Source: Myxococcales bacterium (GTDB lineage Bacteria; Myxococcota_A; Polyangia; Polyangiales; Houyiibacteriaceae). Taken from it: a stretch of 64,000 nt of DNA. The notes beneath the pieces are model-generated. The model did no database searches and was not told where the DNA came from. It saw nothing but the letters and a program-made list of their open reading frames with translations. The position numbers and the translations under genes were made by a program. Where the stretch lies: NCBI GenBank assembly GCA_024640845.1, contig JAHEEE010000005.1:1-64000 (forward strand), written 5' to 3'. Shown in pieces: positions 35,485 through 44,270 of this stretch (position 1 is its first letter; every line of letters starts with the position of its first letter).

Positions 35485-38171
35485 GTCAGATCCACGAGGT
35501 AGCTCCGGAGCGCGTGTTCGAATCGCTCCAGAGCCGTGCGGAAGGCCTAACGGAAGAGGAGGCTGCGGAGCGTCTGCGCGAGCTCGGTAAGAACACCTTG
35601 GGTGCACCCGTTCGGTTTCGGTTGGTCCGAAGCCTATTCCGGCAGTTGACCAACTTCTTCAGCCTCCTGCTCGACGTAGCTGCGGGCCTCTGTTTCGTCG
35701 CCAATGCGATGCAGCCCGGGGAGCGGATGGACGTCCTCGGATGGGCCCTGCTCGGCGTCTCGCTCCTCAACGCCTTGTTTGCGTTCTTTCAGGAGTACAG
35801 GGCGGAGCGCGCCATGCAGGCCTTGGCGCAGTTCCTGCCCCCACGTCTGGTGTTGCGCCGCGATGGCCGCGAGCTCGAGATGCTTGCCGAGGACGTCGTC
35901 CCCGGAGATGTGGTTTTGATCCGGGAAGGCGATCGGATTTCCGCCGATGCACGACTGGTCGAGTCCAACGACCTCCTGGTCAACAACGCGCCGCTCACCG
36001 GTGAATCCGCCGCAGTGGTTCTGACGGAAGCCATCGAGTCCGGACGCCTCATCGACAGCACGAACATCGTCTTCGCGGGTTGCTCGGTTCTCAAAGGTTC
36101 AGGCGTCGCTGTCGTGTTCGCCACCGGGGAGCGGACCCAGTTCGGCAAGGTGGCGGCGCTTTCCCGCGACATCCGACGGCCTGCCTCCCCGCTCGAGCGA
36201 CAGACCACGCACATGGTCCGGGTGCTGACGGTGATTGCGGTGACGATGGGCCTGGGCTTCTTCACCTATGGGGTCTTCGCGGGGCGCCCCCTCTGGGTGA
36301 ATCTCGTCTTCATGCTCGGGATCATCGTTGCGAACGTTCCCGAGGGTTTGCTCCCTACGTTCACCCTGTCGCTCGCGATGGGGAGCTTGCGGATGGCCCG
36401 CAAGAACGTGCTCGTCAAGAGCCTCAACGCGGTGGAGGCTCTCGGCGCGGTCCACGCGATCTGCACCGACAAGACCGGCACGCTCACGCTCAACCAGCTT
36501 TCGATCGCGCGGATGGTCGATGCGAGAGCCGGCGAAATTCCGCCGTCAGACCCGAGGCGCGCGAGCCTGCTCCTCTCGGGTCTCATCGCAAGTGAAGTCC
36601 ACCGGCAAGGGGACAAATGGACGGGGGATCCGCTCGACGTCGCCCTTGCTGAGATGTTCGCGAACGAAGTGGGCGACGTGGACGAAGTTGAACAGCGTAT
36701 TACGCGCCGATTCGCGTTCGACGTCCGCAAACGAAGGTCGGCCGGGGTCTCGGAGGATCGAAGCGAATCGGTCGTCGCGGTCAAGGGCGCCTGGGAGGCT
36801 CTCCGCCCGTTGATCGACGAGATCGCGGAGCCGGACGGGACCGCGCGCAGAGCGACAGAGGAGTCGCTCACCGAGACCGACGGGCTCGTCGATGAGCTCG
36901 CGGGCGAGGGGCAGCGGGTCATCGCGATCGGCAGGCGCAGTCTCGGGGCCGATGCTGACGACGAAGATCAAGACCGGCTCGAACGAGGGCTCTCGCTGCT
37001 GGGATTCCTCTGCCTAGAAGATCCCCTTCGCGCCGAAGTTCCCGGTGCCGTGAACGAATGCCACGAGGCGGGCATTCGGGTTCTGCTCGTCACCGGCGAC
37101 CATCCCCGAACTGCCGCGGCGGTGGCGCGCAAGGCCCAGATCCTACCGAGCGCTGATTCGCCGGAAGGAGATGAGCAAAGGGTTCTAGTCACGGGCGACA
37201 CACTTGAGCGTCTGCGGCAAGACGAGCTCTGCGACCTCCTCGAAAGAGGCGCTTGCGTCTTCGCGCGGACGACGCCGGAACAGAAGATGAAGATCGTCAC
37301 CGCGCTCAAGCGCCTCGGCCTGGTCGTCGCAATGACGGGCGACGGCGTCAACGACGCGCCGGCCCTCAAAGCGGCCGATGTCGGTGTGGCGATGGGTGTG
37401 GGAGGCACCGACGTTGCCCGCGAGGCCGCTCAAATCATCTTGCTCGATGACAATTTCGCATCGATCGTCGCAGGAGTCGCCGAGGGTCGAACGATCTTCG
37501 ACAATATCGGGAAGTTCACCAACTACGTGCTGGTGAGCAACGGCCCTGAAATCCTCCCGTACCTGATCTACATTCTCTTTCCGGTGCCGCTCGCGCTGAC
37601 GATCATTCAGATTCTCGCGATCGACCTCGGTACGGACATCATTCCCTCGATGGCGCTCGGCCAGGAACCGACCGACCAAGACACGATGAAGCGGCCCCCG
37701 CGCAGCCGCGATGCGCCGCTGCTCAACTTTCGCCTAGTCGCGCACAGTTACTTCTTCCTCGGCCTGATCGAGGCGGCGTATTCGCTCTTTCTCTTCTTTT
37801 GGGTGCTGCACGCCGGGGGCTGGCGCTACGGAGATCGGCTAAGCGCTGCTGACCCCCTGTACCAATCGGCGACGGGGCTCGCGCTTGCGACGATCATGCT
37901 GATGCAGATAGGCAATCTCATCGGTCGCCGCTCCGCGACCCGCTCGGGCTTGGATCGCGGGCTTTTCACCAACCGCCTCATTCTGATTGGGTTCGCGTTG
38001 GAAATCCTTTTCTCGTGGGGCGCCCTCTACTTCCCCCCGCTTTGTCGCGTGCTCGGCACCGGCCCTGTCTCCTTGCCGATGTTCGCAATGGCATGGCTCG
38101 GCGCCCCACTCATCTTTGCCGCTGACTACTTACGCAAACGGACGTTGGCTGCATTTGCATCGAGGCGGTGA
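35481..38171 (+). CDS. P2-type cation-transporting ATPase (P2C-like)
   Basis: ICTDKTGTLTLNQ phosphorylation motif, NNAPLTGESA, ANVPEGLLPTFT, MTGDGVNDAPALKAADVGVAMG, C-terminal cation-ATPase TM domain. GTG start overlaps the Usp stop codon. Confidence 0.94.
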   Translation: MSQIHEVAPERVFESLQSRAEGLTEEEAAERLRELGKNTLGAPVRFRLVRSLFRQLTNFFSLLLDVAAGLCFVANAMQPGERMDVLGWALLGVSLLNALFAFFQEYRAERAMQALAQFLPPRLVLRRDGRELEMLAEDVVPGDVVLIREGDRISADARLVESNDLLVNNAPLTGESAAVVLTEAIESGRLIDSTNIVFAGCSVLKGSGVAVVFATGERTQFGKVAALSRDIRRPASPLERQTTHMVRVLTVIAVTMGLGFFTYGVFAGRPLWVNLVFMLGIIVANVPEGLLPTFTLSLAMGSLRMARKNVLVKSLNAVEALGAVHAICTDKTGTLTLNQLSIARMVDARAGEIPPSDPRRASLLLSGLIASEVHRQGDKWTGDPLDVALAEMFANEVGDVDEVEQRITRRFAFDVRKRRSAGVSEDRSESVVAVKGAWEALRPLIDEIAEPDGTARRATEESLTETDGLVDELAGEGQRVIAIGRRSLGADADDEDQDRLERGLSLLGFLCLEDPLRAEVPGAVNECHEAGIRVLLVTGDHPRTAAAVARKAQILPSADSPEGDEQRVLVTGDTLERLRQDELCDLLERGACVFARTTPEQKMKIVTALKRLGLVVAMTGDGVNDAPALKAADVGVAMGVGGTDVAREAAQIILLDDNFASIVAGVAEGRTIFDNIGKFTNYVLVSNGPEILPYLIYILFPVPLALTIIQILAIDLGTDIIPSMALGQEPTDQDTMKRPPRSRDAPLLNFRLVAHSYFFLGLIEAAYSLFLFFWVLHAGGWRYGDRLSAADPLYQSATGLALATIMLMQIGNLIGRRSATRSGLDRGLFTNRLILIGFALEILFSWGALYFPPLCRVLGTGPVSLPMFAMAWLGAPLIFAADYLRKRTLAAFASRR

Positions 38172-38185
38172 CGATACGCCCCGCG

Positions 38186-39553
38186 TCAATACTGCCGATA
38201 GCGCCGAGCGACGTGACGCTGTCGGGCGGCGACTTGCTTGCGACGATCGGCTTCGCTGACGCGGGGCGTACCCTCCGGGAGAGCGTCCGCGATCCGTTCG
38301 AATGGCACCACGCGGCATGATACGGTTGGCTGGCGTTCGTCGGGCGGCGACTCGGGAAACGTCGTGCGTAGCGTGATGTAGCCCGACGGGTGCTCCATCG
38401 TGTCGAGCCAGTTCGGAACGCCGGGATCGCGATGAGCGATGACGTATCGGAATCGGCCGTCGTCGTCGCGATGGGCCTGCATCTGGTTGATGCTCGTGAG
38501 CCGGTTGGCGTAGTCCAGCGACTGACCCCAGTAGTCGGTGAGGTGCATGCCTACGTAGACCGGCTCCTCGACGAGTGTGACCTCGGCAATTAGCGCTTCG
38601 TCGGGAGCGAGGTCGAATAGGCCGCCGCCGAAAAGATTGGTGGCTTGGCCGCCACCGGTGCTCAAACCCGCCTGCCTGGGCTTCAGGATTTCGTTCCGTC
38701 GAAGATGAAACGGGCCACGCTGTGGTGCCTTCTCGAAAGGGTCCAACAGGAAGCCGTAAAACGCGTTCCAGAATCGGATGTTGCCCTTGAGCTTCTTCCC
38801 GATGTCGCGGAGCTGGGCGGCTGTTTGTGCCGCGGTGCGAAGCGGCGGGTGCCTGCCCTCGTTCCCCAACCGCGTGATCTGCATGTCGAGCGAGTGCTCC
38901 CGATCCCAGTCGCCAAAGATTTCCCGAACGTACAGCTTGGTTGCCCCAATCGGAGGCTTCCCCGGATCCCGTCGCACGGTCGCAATGAAGTTTCCGCGGT
39001 AGCCCTCCGGACGTTCTGGCGCCAACAGGATTTCGAATGCGCCGTCAGCCTCGACCTCCATATCCGTCGAGGCGAGAACCCCAGTGACAACACGGCTGCC
39101 GTCCCAGAGCTCCTCCAGGCTCCCGCTGTCTCCGGGCGCAACCGAATGCGCTTCGAAGATCACATAGTGCGGAGCCAAGCGATCGCTCGAAGACGCGACG
39201 CCCAGCCACTGCGAATGATCGAAGGCACGACCCTCGATGCGAAAGGTACCCTCCGAATCGATGGGCGCATAAAGGTAGAGATTATCCGGGTTCTCGATCG
39301 TGTACTTGCAGATCGTCCAGGGATGACGCTGAAAATACGGGAACTCCGGCGTTTGTTGGAGCTCGGTTTCGATCAAGCGATAGAGCTGCCCGAGCAAGTA
39401 TCGGTGGCCCTCCGCGAGATTTCGGTCCGTGGCGACGGGCGGATGGATCTCCGGGGCGCTCAACGTGGCATGCGCCTCGTCGAGCGCCGTGATTAGCTCG
39501 GCCCAGGCGGCCTGCAGAACGGCGGCGGCGTTCGGGTTTGGGTTCTCAGCCAT
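38186..39553 (-). CDS. DUF1214-type hypothetical protein
   Basis: MAENPNPNAAAVLQAAWAELITALDEA...; C-terminal ALIAEVTLVEEPVYVGMHLTDYWGQSLDYANRLTSINQMQAHRDDDGRFRYVIAHRDPGVPNWLDTMEHPSGYITLR resembles DUF1214/DUF1254-family proteins. Confidence 0.65.
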   Translation of the reverse strand: MAENPNPNAAAVLQAAWAELITALDEAHATLSAPEIHPPVATDRNLAEGHRYLLGQLYRLIETELQQTPEFPYFQRHPWTICKYTIENPDNLYLYAPIDSEGTFRIEGRAFDHSQWLGVASSSDRLAPHYVIFEAHSVAPGDSGSLEELWDGSRVVTGVLASTDMEVEADGAFEILLAPERPEGYRGNFIATVRRDPGKPPIGATKLYVREIFGDWDREHSLDMQITRLGNEGRHPPLRTAAQTAAQLRDIGKKLKGNIRFWNAFYGFLLDPFEKAPQRGPFHLRRNEILKPRQAGLSTGGGQATNLFGGGLFDLAPDEALIAEVTLVEEPVYVGMHLTDYWGQSLDYANRLTSINQMQAHRDDDGRFRYVIAHRDPGVPNWLDTMEHPSGYITLRTTFPESPPDERQPTVSCRVVPFERIADALPEGTPRVSEADRRKQVAARQRHVARRYRQY

Positions 39554-40733
39554 GTTGCTTCCTCGGGTCTGGAGGTCCGTCCTCCTTCGCGGGTGCGTCC
39601 CACGCAAAGCGATCGAAGAGCGAGCGAAGCTCCTCTTTTAGCCACGCCTCGTCAATCCCGAATTCCTCGAGTCCGTAGTCGTGTGATGATTTGTGCGAAC
39701 GAGCATCCTGTTGCGCCACTTCTAGCGCCGAAGACACCGCCGGCGTCATCTCGATGTCGAGCGCGTCGTAGACCGCTTCCACGGTCGCCTTCGGCTGCGA
39801 AACGAGGTCGCGGTAGTCGACGATGGTCCATTTCGTCTGCGGGTGCTTCTCCAGTACGCTCAACGGGTAGAGATAGGTGTGGACTGAGTTCACGATGAGC
39901 GCCTCGATGCTCCGCTTTATCCGCGCCTCGCTCCAACCCTGGGAACGCCAGGTCTTCTCCAGCATCTTCAGAAGGCTCGGGATCGCCTCGCGTGGATCCC
40001 GCATCATCACCACGAATCTCGCGTCGGGAAAATGCTCGATCAGACTCGCGATTCGTCCCGAATAGGACGGGTTCTTGCTGCAGTGGATCTTCTGCGCGCC
40101 CGAAAGGCAAAGTTGCCGGCGAACCCCGGCCGCGTAGGCGCGCATGACCCGGCGCCGGCGCTTTGGCGTCCATTCATCGACGTAGTACACGTCGAATTCC
40201 GGCATTCCGGGAAACAAAGCGACCCAGGTGCTCGCGATGCACGACGCTGTAAGTACGAAGTCGTCTTCTTCAGGAACGAAAAGCCCAACGTGGTGCATGT
40301 CGCGGGCGCCTTCGAGTGCATCGTCCTCGGCGGCAACGAGCTTTTTCTTGAAGAACGAGCCGAACAGGTTCCGATCGAGGGCGCCCACAGCACGGAGGAG
40401 CCGCTTCTGAACAAGTGATGGGAACAGAAGCTCGTACAGGAGAAAGAAATTGAACCGATCTGCGTCGCTCACCATTAGGCGATGGATCAAGGTCGTGCCA
40501 CTTCGTGCGTGACCCACCACGAATACCGGTTCTTCGATGCGGGCGCGATGGAGCGAGGGAGAGAGGTTGTCGAGCAGGTAGAAGAGCGCTGTCGTTCCTG
40601 AGTACAGAGGGATGAAGACGAGCGCGACGAACAGCGCCGTCGCCCTCGGACGGATGTGCGGCTCGCTCCAAGCAAGGCGGAGCATGAGTCGATAGAGCGT
40701 GAAGTCGAAATACAGAGCTTCCTCCGCGTTCAC
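39546..40733 (-). CDS. Sulfotransferase family protein
   Basis: PVFVVGHARSGTTLIHRLM P-loop, FPDARFVVMMRDPREAIPSLLKMLEKTW, WTIVDYRDLVSQP. GTG start (VNAEEALYFDF) preferred over the longer ORF; overlaps next gene by 8 nt. Confidence 0.82.
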   Translation of the reverse strand: MNAEEALYFDFTLYRLMLRLAWSEPHIRPRATALFVALVFIPLYSGTTALFYLLDNLSPSLHRARIEEPVFVVGHARSGTTLIHRLMVSDADRFNFFLLYELLFPSLVQKRLLRAVGALDRNLFGSFFKKKLVAAEDDALEGARDMHHVGLFVPEEDDFVLTASCIASTWVALFPGMPEFDVYYVDEWTPKRRRRVMRAYAAGVRRQLCLSGAQKIHCSKNPSYSGRIASLIEHFPDARFVVMMRDPREAIPSLLKMLEKTWRSQGWSEARIKRSIEALIVNSVHTYLYPLSVLEKHPQTKWTIVDYRDLVSQPKATVEAVYDALDIEMTPAVSSALEVAQQDARSHKSSHDYGLEEFGIDEAWLKEELRSLFDRFAWDAPAKEDGPPDPRKQHG

Positions 40734-40809
40734 GCCTTCATAACACGAGCGGCGACATAGCCGGCCTTTCGTTTGATTTTGGAGCCACGCTCGGGCTACC
40801 GTTCTGCCG

Positions 40810-41475
40810 GTGAGCGCGGTGAAGCCTCGGGGGGCGCGTATCGGCGCGGCGGTGGTGATGGGGCTCGTGGTCTCGGGCTGCAGCATGCTTGCAGACTGGA
40901 TCGACGAGCTCGGCAAGGGCCTCGAGCCCGAGGCCCCGGCGCCCGCGACGGTCGGCGAGGCCGAAGAGGAATCGCTCCCGGAACGCCCAGCGACTTCGAC
41001 CGCTCGTTCCGAAACCAGCGTCATCACGTTTCAAAGCGTCCTCGAGGACACCGAGATGACACGCCAAGAGCGCATCCGCGCGTTCGAGAACCTCGATCCG
41101 GGGGCACTTCAAAAGCCTGTGGTCCGCGCGAACGTGTCCGGTGCGCCGGAGACCGCCGTCGTCGAGCGATCGTCCGGCGCGGGCGCGCCTTCGGATTGGG
41201 AGTTAACGGCTGCGCGACGTCGCGTTCCGATAGTGATGTACTCGACGACGTGGTGTGGTGTCTGCAAACGCGCTCGCGCCTACTTCCGAGAGAAGCGCAT
41301 CGAGTTCGAGGAGCACGATGTCGACGAAGACCCGCAGGCCCGCGCGGAGTACGAGGTGCTGAACCCACGCCGCAGCGTGCCCACGTTGAAGATCGGCGAC
41401 GAGGTCGTCGTGGGCTTCAGCGCTGCTGCGGTCGAACGAGCGCTCGACACCGCTGCGAGGAAGCGCGTCCACTAG
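40810..41475 (+). CDS. Lipoprotein with C-terminal glutaredoxin domain
   Basis: IGAAVVMGLVVSGCSML lipobox; PIVMYSTTWCGVCKRARAYFREKRIEFEEHDVDEDPQARAEYEVLNPRRSVPTLKIGDEVVVGFS. Confidence 0.85.
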   Translation: MSAVKPRGARIGAAVVMGLVVSGCSMLADWIDELGKGLEPEAPAPATVGEAEEESLPERPATSTARSETSVITFQSVLEDTEMTRQERIRAFENLDPGALQKPVVRANVSGAPETAVVERSSGAGAPSDWELTAARRRVPIVMYSTTWCGVCKRARAYFREKRIEFEEHDVDEDPQARAEYEVLNPRRSVPTLKIGDEVVVGFSAAAVERALDTAARKRVH

Positions 41476-41488
41476 GTTCGAAGCGACC

Positions 41489-41515
41489 CGGCGCCACCGA
41501 TAACGCGTGGCGCCG
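41489..41515 (+). terminator. Strong GC-rich hairpin downstream of the glutaredoxin gene, no U-tract
   Basis: CGGCGCCAC-CGATAACGC-GTGGCGCCG perfect 9-bp stem starting 14 nt after the TAG of the upstream CDS. Confidence 0.45.
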
Positions 41516-41567
41516 ATTGAATCGCCGGCACCTTTGCTCCGTCTAGCTTTCAGGAGAGAGATTCGTC

Positions 41568-42002
41568 ATGCCGTTCACCATGAATTCACACTTCATTTTG
41601 GGGGGAATCGCTCTGATTTCCTCGCTCCTTTCCGGCTGTATCTTCGTCGGGGACTACGACGACTACTACGAGCCTGTGCCCAAGGCGCTCACCTACGAGG
41701 TCTGCTACTCCAGCACCGACTGTCTTCCCGGCGACTACTGCGAGGAGCTCGCCATTCCAGCCGATCTCTACAGCGACTACGTGAACGCGATCTGCACCTT
41801 TCAATGCTTCGACGATCTCGATTGCCCCCCCTCGGAGTTCAACCTACTACCCGGTGCGTGTGTGGATCACGCGTTCCTCGGCGCAAGAGCCCCCGCGCGT
41901 ATCTGTGTCGAGCGTTGCCAGATCGACGCTGACTGCGATGTGGCCGCGGGCTTCGGATGCGAGGTCATCGCGGGCGAGCGGCTCTGCGTTCCGATTCGAT
42001 AG
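41568..42002 (+). CDS. Cys-rich lipoprotein, hypothetical
   Basis: MNSHFILGGIALISSLLSGCIFVGDYDDYY lipobox; Cys pairs such as CYSSTDCLPGDYC. Confidence 0.65.
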   Translation: MPFTMNSHFILGGIALISSLLSGCIFVGDYDDYYEPVPKALTYEVCYSSTDCLPGDYCEELAIPADLYSDYVNAICTFQCFDDLDCPPSEFNLLPGACVDHAFLGARAPARICVERCQIDADCDVAAGFGCEVIAGERLCVPIR

Positions 42003-42015
42003 CGGCCGGAGCTTC

Positions 42016-42444
42016 CTAATTCTCGAGCCGCTCTTTGACGTTCGTGAGCGCGAGCTCGAACTCTCGCGAATTGCGCGCGAGCACGATGTGTTCCGCCAGT
42101 CTGCCGAGCACCGGGATCGGAATAGCGTAATCGATCTCGAGGGTGAATCGCGTCCCCTGTTCGTGGGGCTCGACAGAGTACGCAAACGTGCTGTGGATCA
42201 TCCCGATCGTCTGGTGGACTGCGGATGTGCCCGGAACATGTTCGACGACCACAGCTTGGCCTCGCAGTGGAATGCCGGCCATCTTGTATGTCCATTCCTG
42301 TTGCTGACCCCCCCCACGCCCGATGATGTCGTGAACAGCGATCATGCCTGGCATCCACTCCACGAGCGTCTCCGGATCGTCCACGTATGCGAACACGCGC
42401 TCTCGAGGCGCGTGTATGACGATACTGTCCCTCCAGGAAGCCAT
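42016..42444 (-). CDS. SRPBCC/polyketide-cyclase-like protein
   Basis: MASWRDSIVIHAPRERVFAYVDDPETLVEWMPGMIAVHDI... classic SRPBCC N-terminus; start at 42444. Confidence 0.82.
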   Translation of the reverse strand: MASWRDSIVIHAPRERVFAYVDDPETLVEWMPGMIAVHDIIGRGGGQQQEWTYKMAGIPLRGQAVVVEHVPGTSAVHQTIGMIHSTFAYSVEPHEQGTRFTLEIDYAIPIPVLGRLAEHIVLARNSREFELALTNVKERLEN

Positions 42445-42513
42445 TCGCTCGCTTTCGTATGACACCACCGCCACCAACCCATGTCCACAAGTATTTATTC
42501 CACCCACCCCAAC

Positions 42514-42532
42514 AACCTTCCCAGGTTCGATT
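42514..42532 (+). repeat. Left REP-like element: AACCTTCCCAGGTTCGATT
   Basis: 19 nt, exact reverse complement of 43750-43768; internal hairpin AACCT-TCCC-AGGTT. Confidence 0.75.
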
Positions 42533-42569
42533 TGAAGCAATCGAGCGCCCGAGTGGCCGATATCCGGGC

Positions 42570-43457
42570 ATGTCCCTTCCGCGACGCGTTCTCCCCCACC
42601 AGACCTACCTCATCACCCGCCGTTGCCTGGGCCGTCGGTTTCTGCTCCGCCCGGACGACTCGCTCAACAACGCTTTCGTGTATTGCCTAGCCCTGGCAGC
42701 CGAGAAGCACGGCGTTGCGGTCCACGCGCTTTGTGCGATGAGCAATCACTATCATCTCATCCTGACCGACACCGAAGGCGTGCTTCCAGACTTCATGGCC
42801 TGGTTCAATCGACAACTTGCAATGTGCGTGAAGCGACTCAGGCGCTGGGACGAAGTGGTGTGGGAGCCGAACGTCGCCTACAGCGCCGTGGAGCTCACCG
42901 GCGCTTCCGAAGTGCTCGACAAAGTCGCCTACGTGATCCTGAACCCGGTCAGCGCGGCGCTCGTGCGTTCACAAGAACGATGGCCGGGCGCAGTGAGCAA
43001 GCTCGAGTTCCTGGGCGCGGGCGTCATGAAGGCCAAGCGCCCCGCTGTATGGTTCAAGGACAACGCTCCCGAGCGCGTGAATCTCCCCTTGAGTACTCCT
43101 CCCTGTTTCTCGGAACAGGCAAGCTACCTTCAAGCTCTCGATACACTCATTGATGCCCGTCTTTTGCAGGTCCGAGCTGAGCTCCGACGCAAAGGCCGTG
43201 GGTATCTGGGCCGTGCTCGTGTGCGCAAGACCATCGTGACAGCGCAGCCCAAGAGTAGGAAGGCGCGCTTAGGCCGCAATCCGACCTTCTCTGCGCTAAC
43301 TCGAGTCGCTTGGCGGGTCGCAACCCAGCGCCTGCGGGCCTTCCGCCGTGCGTACCGCGAGGCCTATCGTGCCTGGCGAGAAGGAGATCGATGGGTTGCG
43401 TTCCCGGCGGGCACATGGTGGGTCGTACGGTGTGCGGGCGCGACTGCGGCATCGTAG
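42570..43457 (+). CDS. Y1/IS200-like transposase, REP-associated tyrosine transposase (RAYT) type
   Basis: MSLPRRVLPHQTYLITRRCLGRRFLLRP, HALCAMSNHYHLILTD (HxH), DFMAWFNRQLAMCVKR, VAYVILNPVSAALV; basic C-terminus. Confidence 0.85.
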   Translation: MSLPRRVLPHQTYLITRRCLGRRFLLRPDDSLNNAFVYCLALAAEKHGVAVHALCAMSNHYHLILTDTEGVLPDFMAWFNRQLAMCVKRLRRWDEVVWEPNVAYSAVELTGASEVLDKVAYVILNPVSAALVRSQERWPGAVSKLEFLGAGVMKAKRPAVWFKDNAPERVNLPLSTPPCFSEQASYLQALDTLIDARLLQVRAELRRKGRGYLGRARVRKTIVTAQPKSRKARLGRNPTFSALTRVAWRVATQRLRAFRRAYREAYRAWREGDRWVAFPAGTWWVVRCAGATAAS

Positions 43458-43555
43458 CCATGCAATAAGCTCGAGGAGCGCGAAGGGGAGCGGAAACTCC
43501 GGCCCGTTCACGCTGGACGAGACCTCGTCTTGGCAGGCCGCTATCATGGACGGCG

Positions 43556-43735
43556 ATGGAGGATACCGTTCAAATCAGTTGCCCGTACTGCTTCGAGAGC
43601 CTCGAAGTCTACATCGACCCGCAGAGCGAGGGGGAGCTGATTCGCGACTGCGATGTCTGTTGTCGACCTTGGCTGTTGCAGGTCGCGCGCGGCGTCGATG
43701 GGAGCTTGTCCGTGCGGGTATCGCGCGCACAGTAG
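43556..43735 (+). CDS. CPXCG-motif small Cys-rich protein (59 aa)
   Basis: Not in the ORF track. Read directly: MEDTVQISCPYCFESLEVYIDPQSEGELIRDCDVCCRPWLLQVARGVDGSLSVRVSRAQ*. Confidence 0.8.
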   Translation: MEDTVQISCPYCFESLEVYIDPQSEGELIRDCDVCCRPWLLQVARGVDGSLSVRVSRAQ

Positions 43736-43749
43736 ACGACGGGTGGGCG

Positions 43750-43768
43750 AATCGAACCTGGGAAGGTT
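43750..43768 (-). repeat. Right REP-like element, inverted copy of 42514-42532
   Basis: AATCGAACCTGGGAAGGTT on + strand, exact reverse complement of the left copy. Confidence 0.75.
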
Positions 43769-43789
43769 CAGAGGGAGAGGGGTCTAGGT

Positions 43790-43918
43790 CTACTTGAGAG
43801 TTTCGAGGCCCGTCGGGACATCTTTCTTGGCTGCCTTGGCCGGCTTTTTCGCCTTCTTCTCTTTGGTCGTGAGTTTGGGTGCGTTCTTTGTATCGCTTCT
43901 CTTGTGGTCTTTGGACAT
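43790..43918 (-). CDS. Very small Lys-rich protein (42 aa), hypothetical
   Basis: Not in the ORF track. Read on minus strand: MSKDHKRSDTKNAPKLTTKEKKAKKPAKAAKKDVPTGLETLK*. Confidence 0.5.
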   Translation of the reverse strand: MSKDHKRSDTKNAPKLTTKEKKAKKPAKAAKKDVPTGLETLK

Positions 43919-44144
43919 CGAAAGCTTCTCTCCCGTTGGCGTGCAGCGAAACCGGCTTACGGCCTGAACAGCGCAACGAACTCTAGTATCCGAAGGCCGC
44001 TAGAGGGGGCAAGGTGACCCGGGACAGCCCCCTTTGTCTCACGACTCTTGCCCTGAAACACCGTGAGCCCTCCGACGATGCGATTGTCGCGCCGGGGTCT
44101 GCCTTCCGATCGGGGCCTCTTCAAGGAGTATCCCATCGCTACCG

Positions 44145-44199
44145 TTGTCGGACCTGGGTTGGCACCGTAGGTTTTGTCGAACCTGGGTTGGCACCGTAG
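44145..44199. repeat. Two 26-nt direct repeats with a 3-nt spacer
   Basis: TTGTCGGACCTGGGTTGGCACCGTAG (44145-44170) and TTGTCGAACCTGGGTTGGCACCGTAG (44174-44199), one mismatch. Confidence 0.85.
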
Positions 44200-44270
44200 A
44201 GCTCAGGTGATCTCGGGGGAGCGGGCTGGGTCGCCTGTTCGTCCGGTGTCCGAGCGATTACGCTCTCGTC

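Noticed and set aside
43741-43768. Possible tRNA T-arm (GGTTCGATTC on the minus strand)
   Set aside because: The flanking bases do not form a 5-bp T-stem, and no acceptor, D or anticodon arms were found; the sequence is better explained as a REP-like repeat.
44002-44035. Inverted repeat AGAGGGGGC...GCCCCCTTT resembling a terminator
   Set aside because: 16-nt loop, short T-tract and position upstream of a minus-strand gene make a terminator call unsafe.
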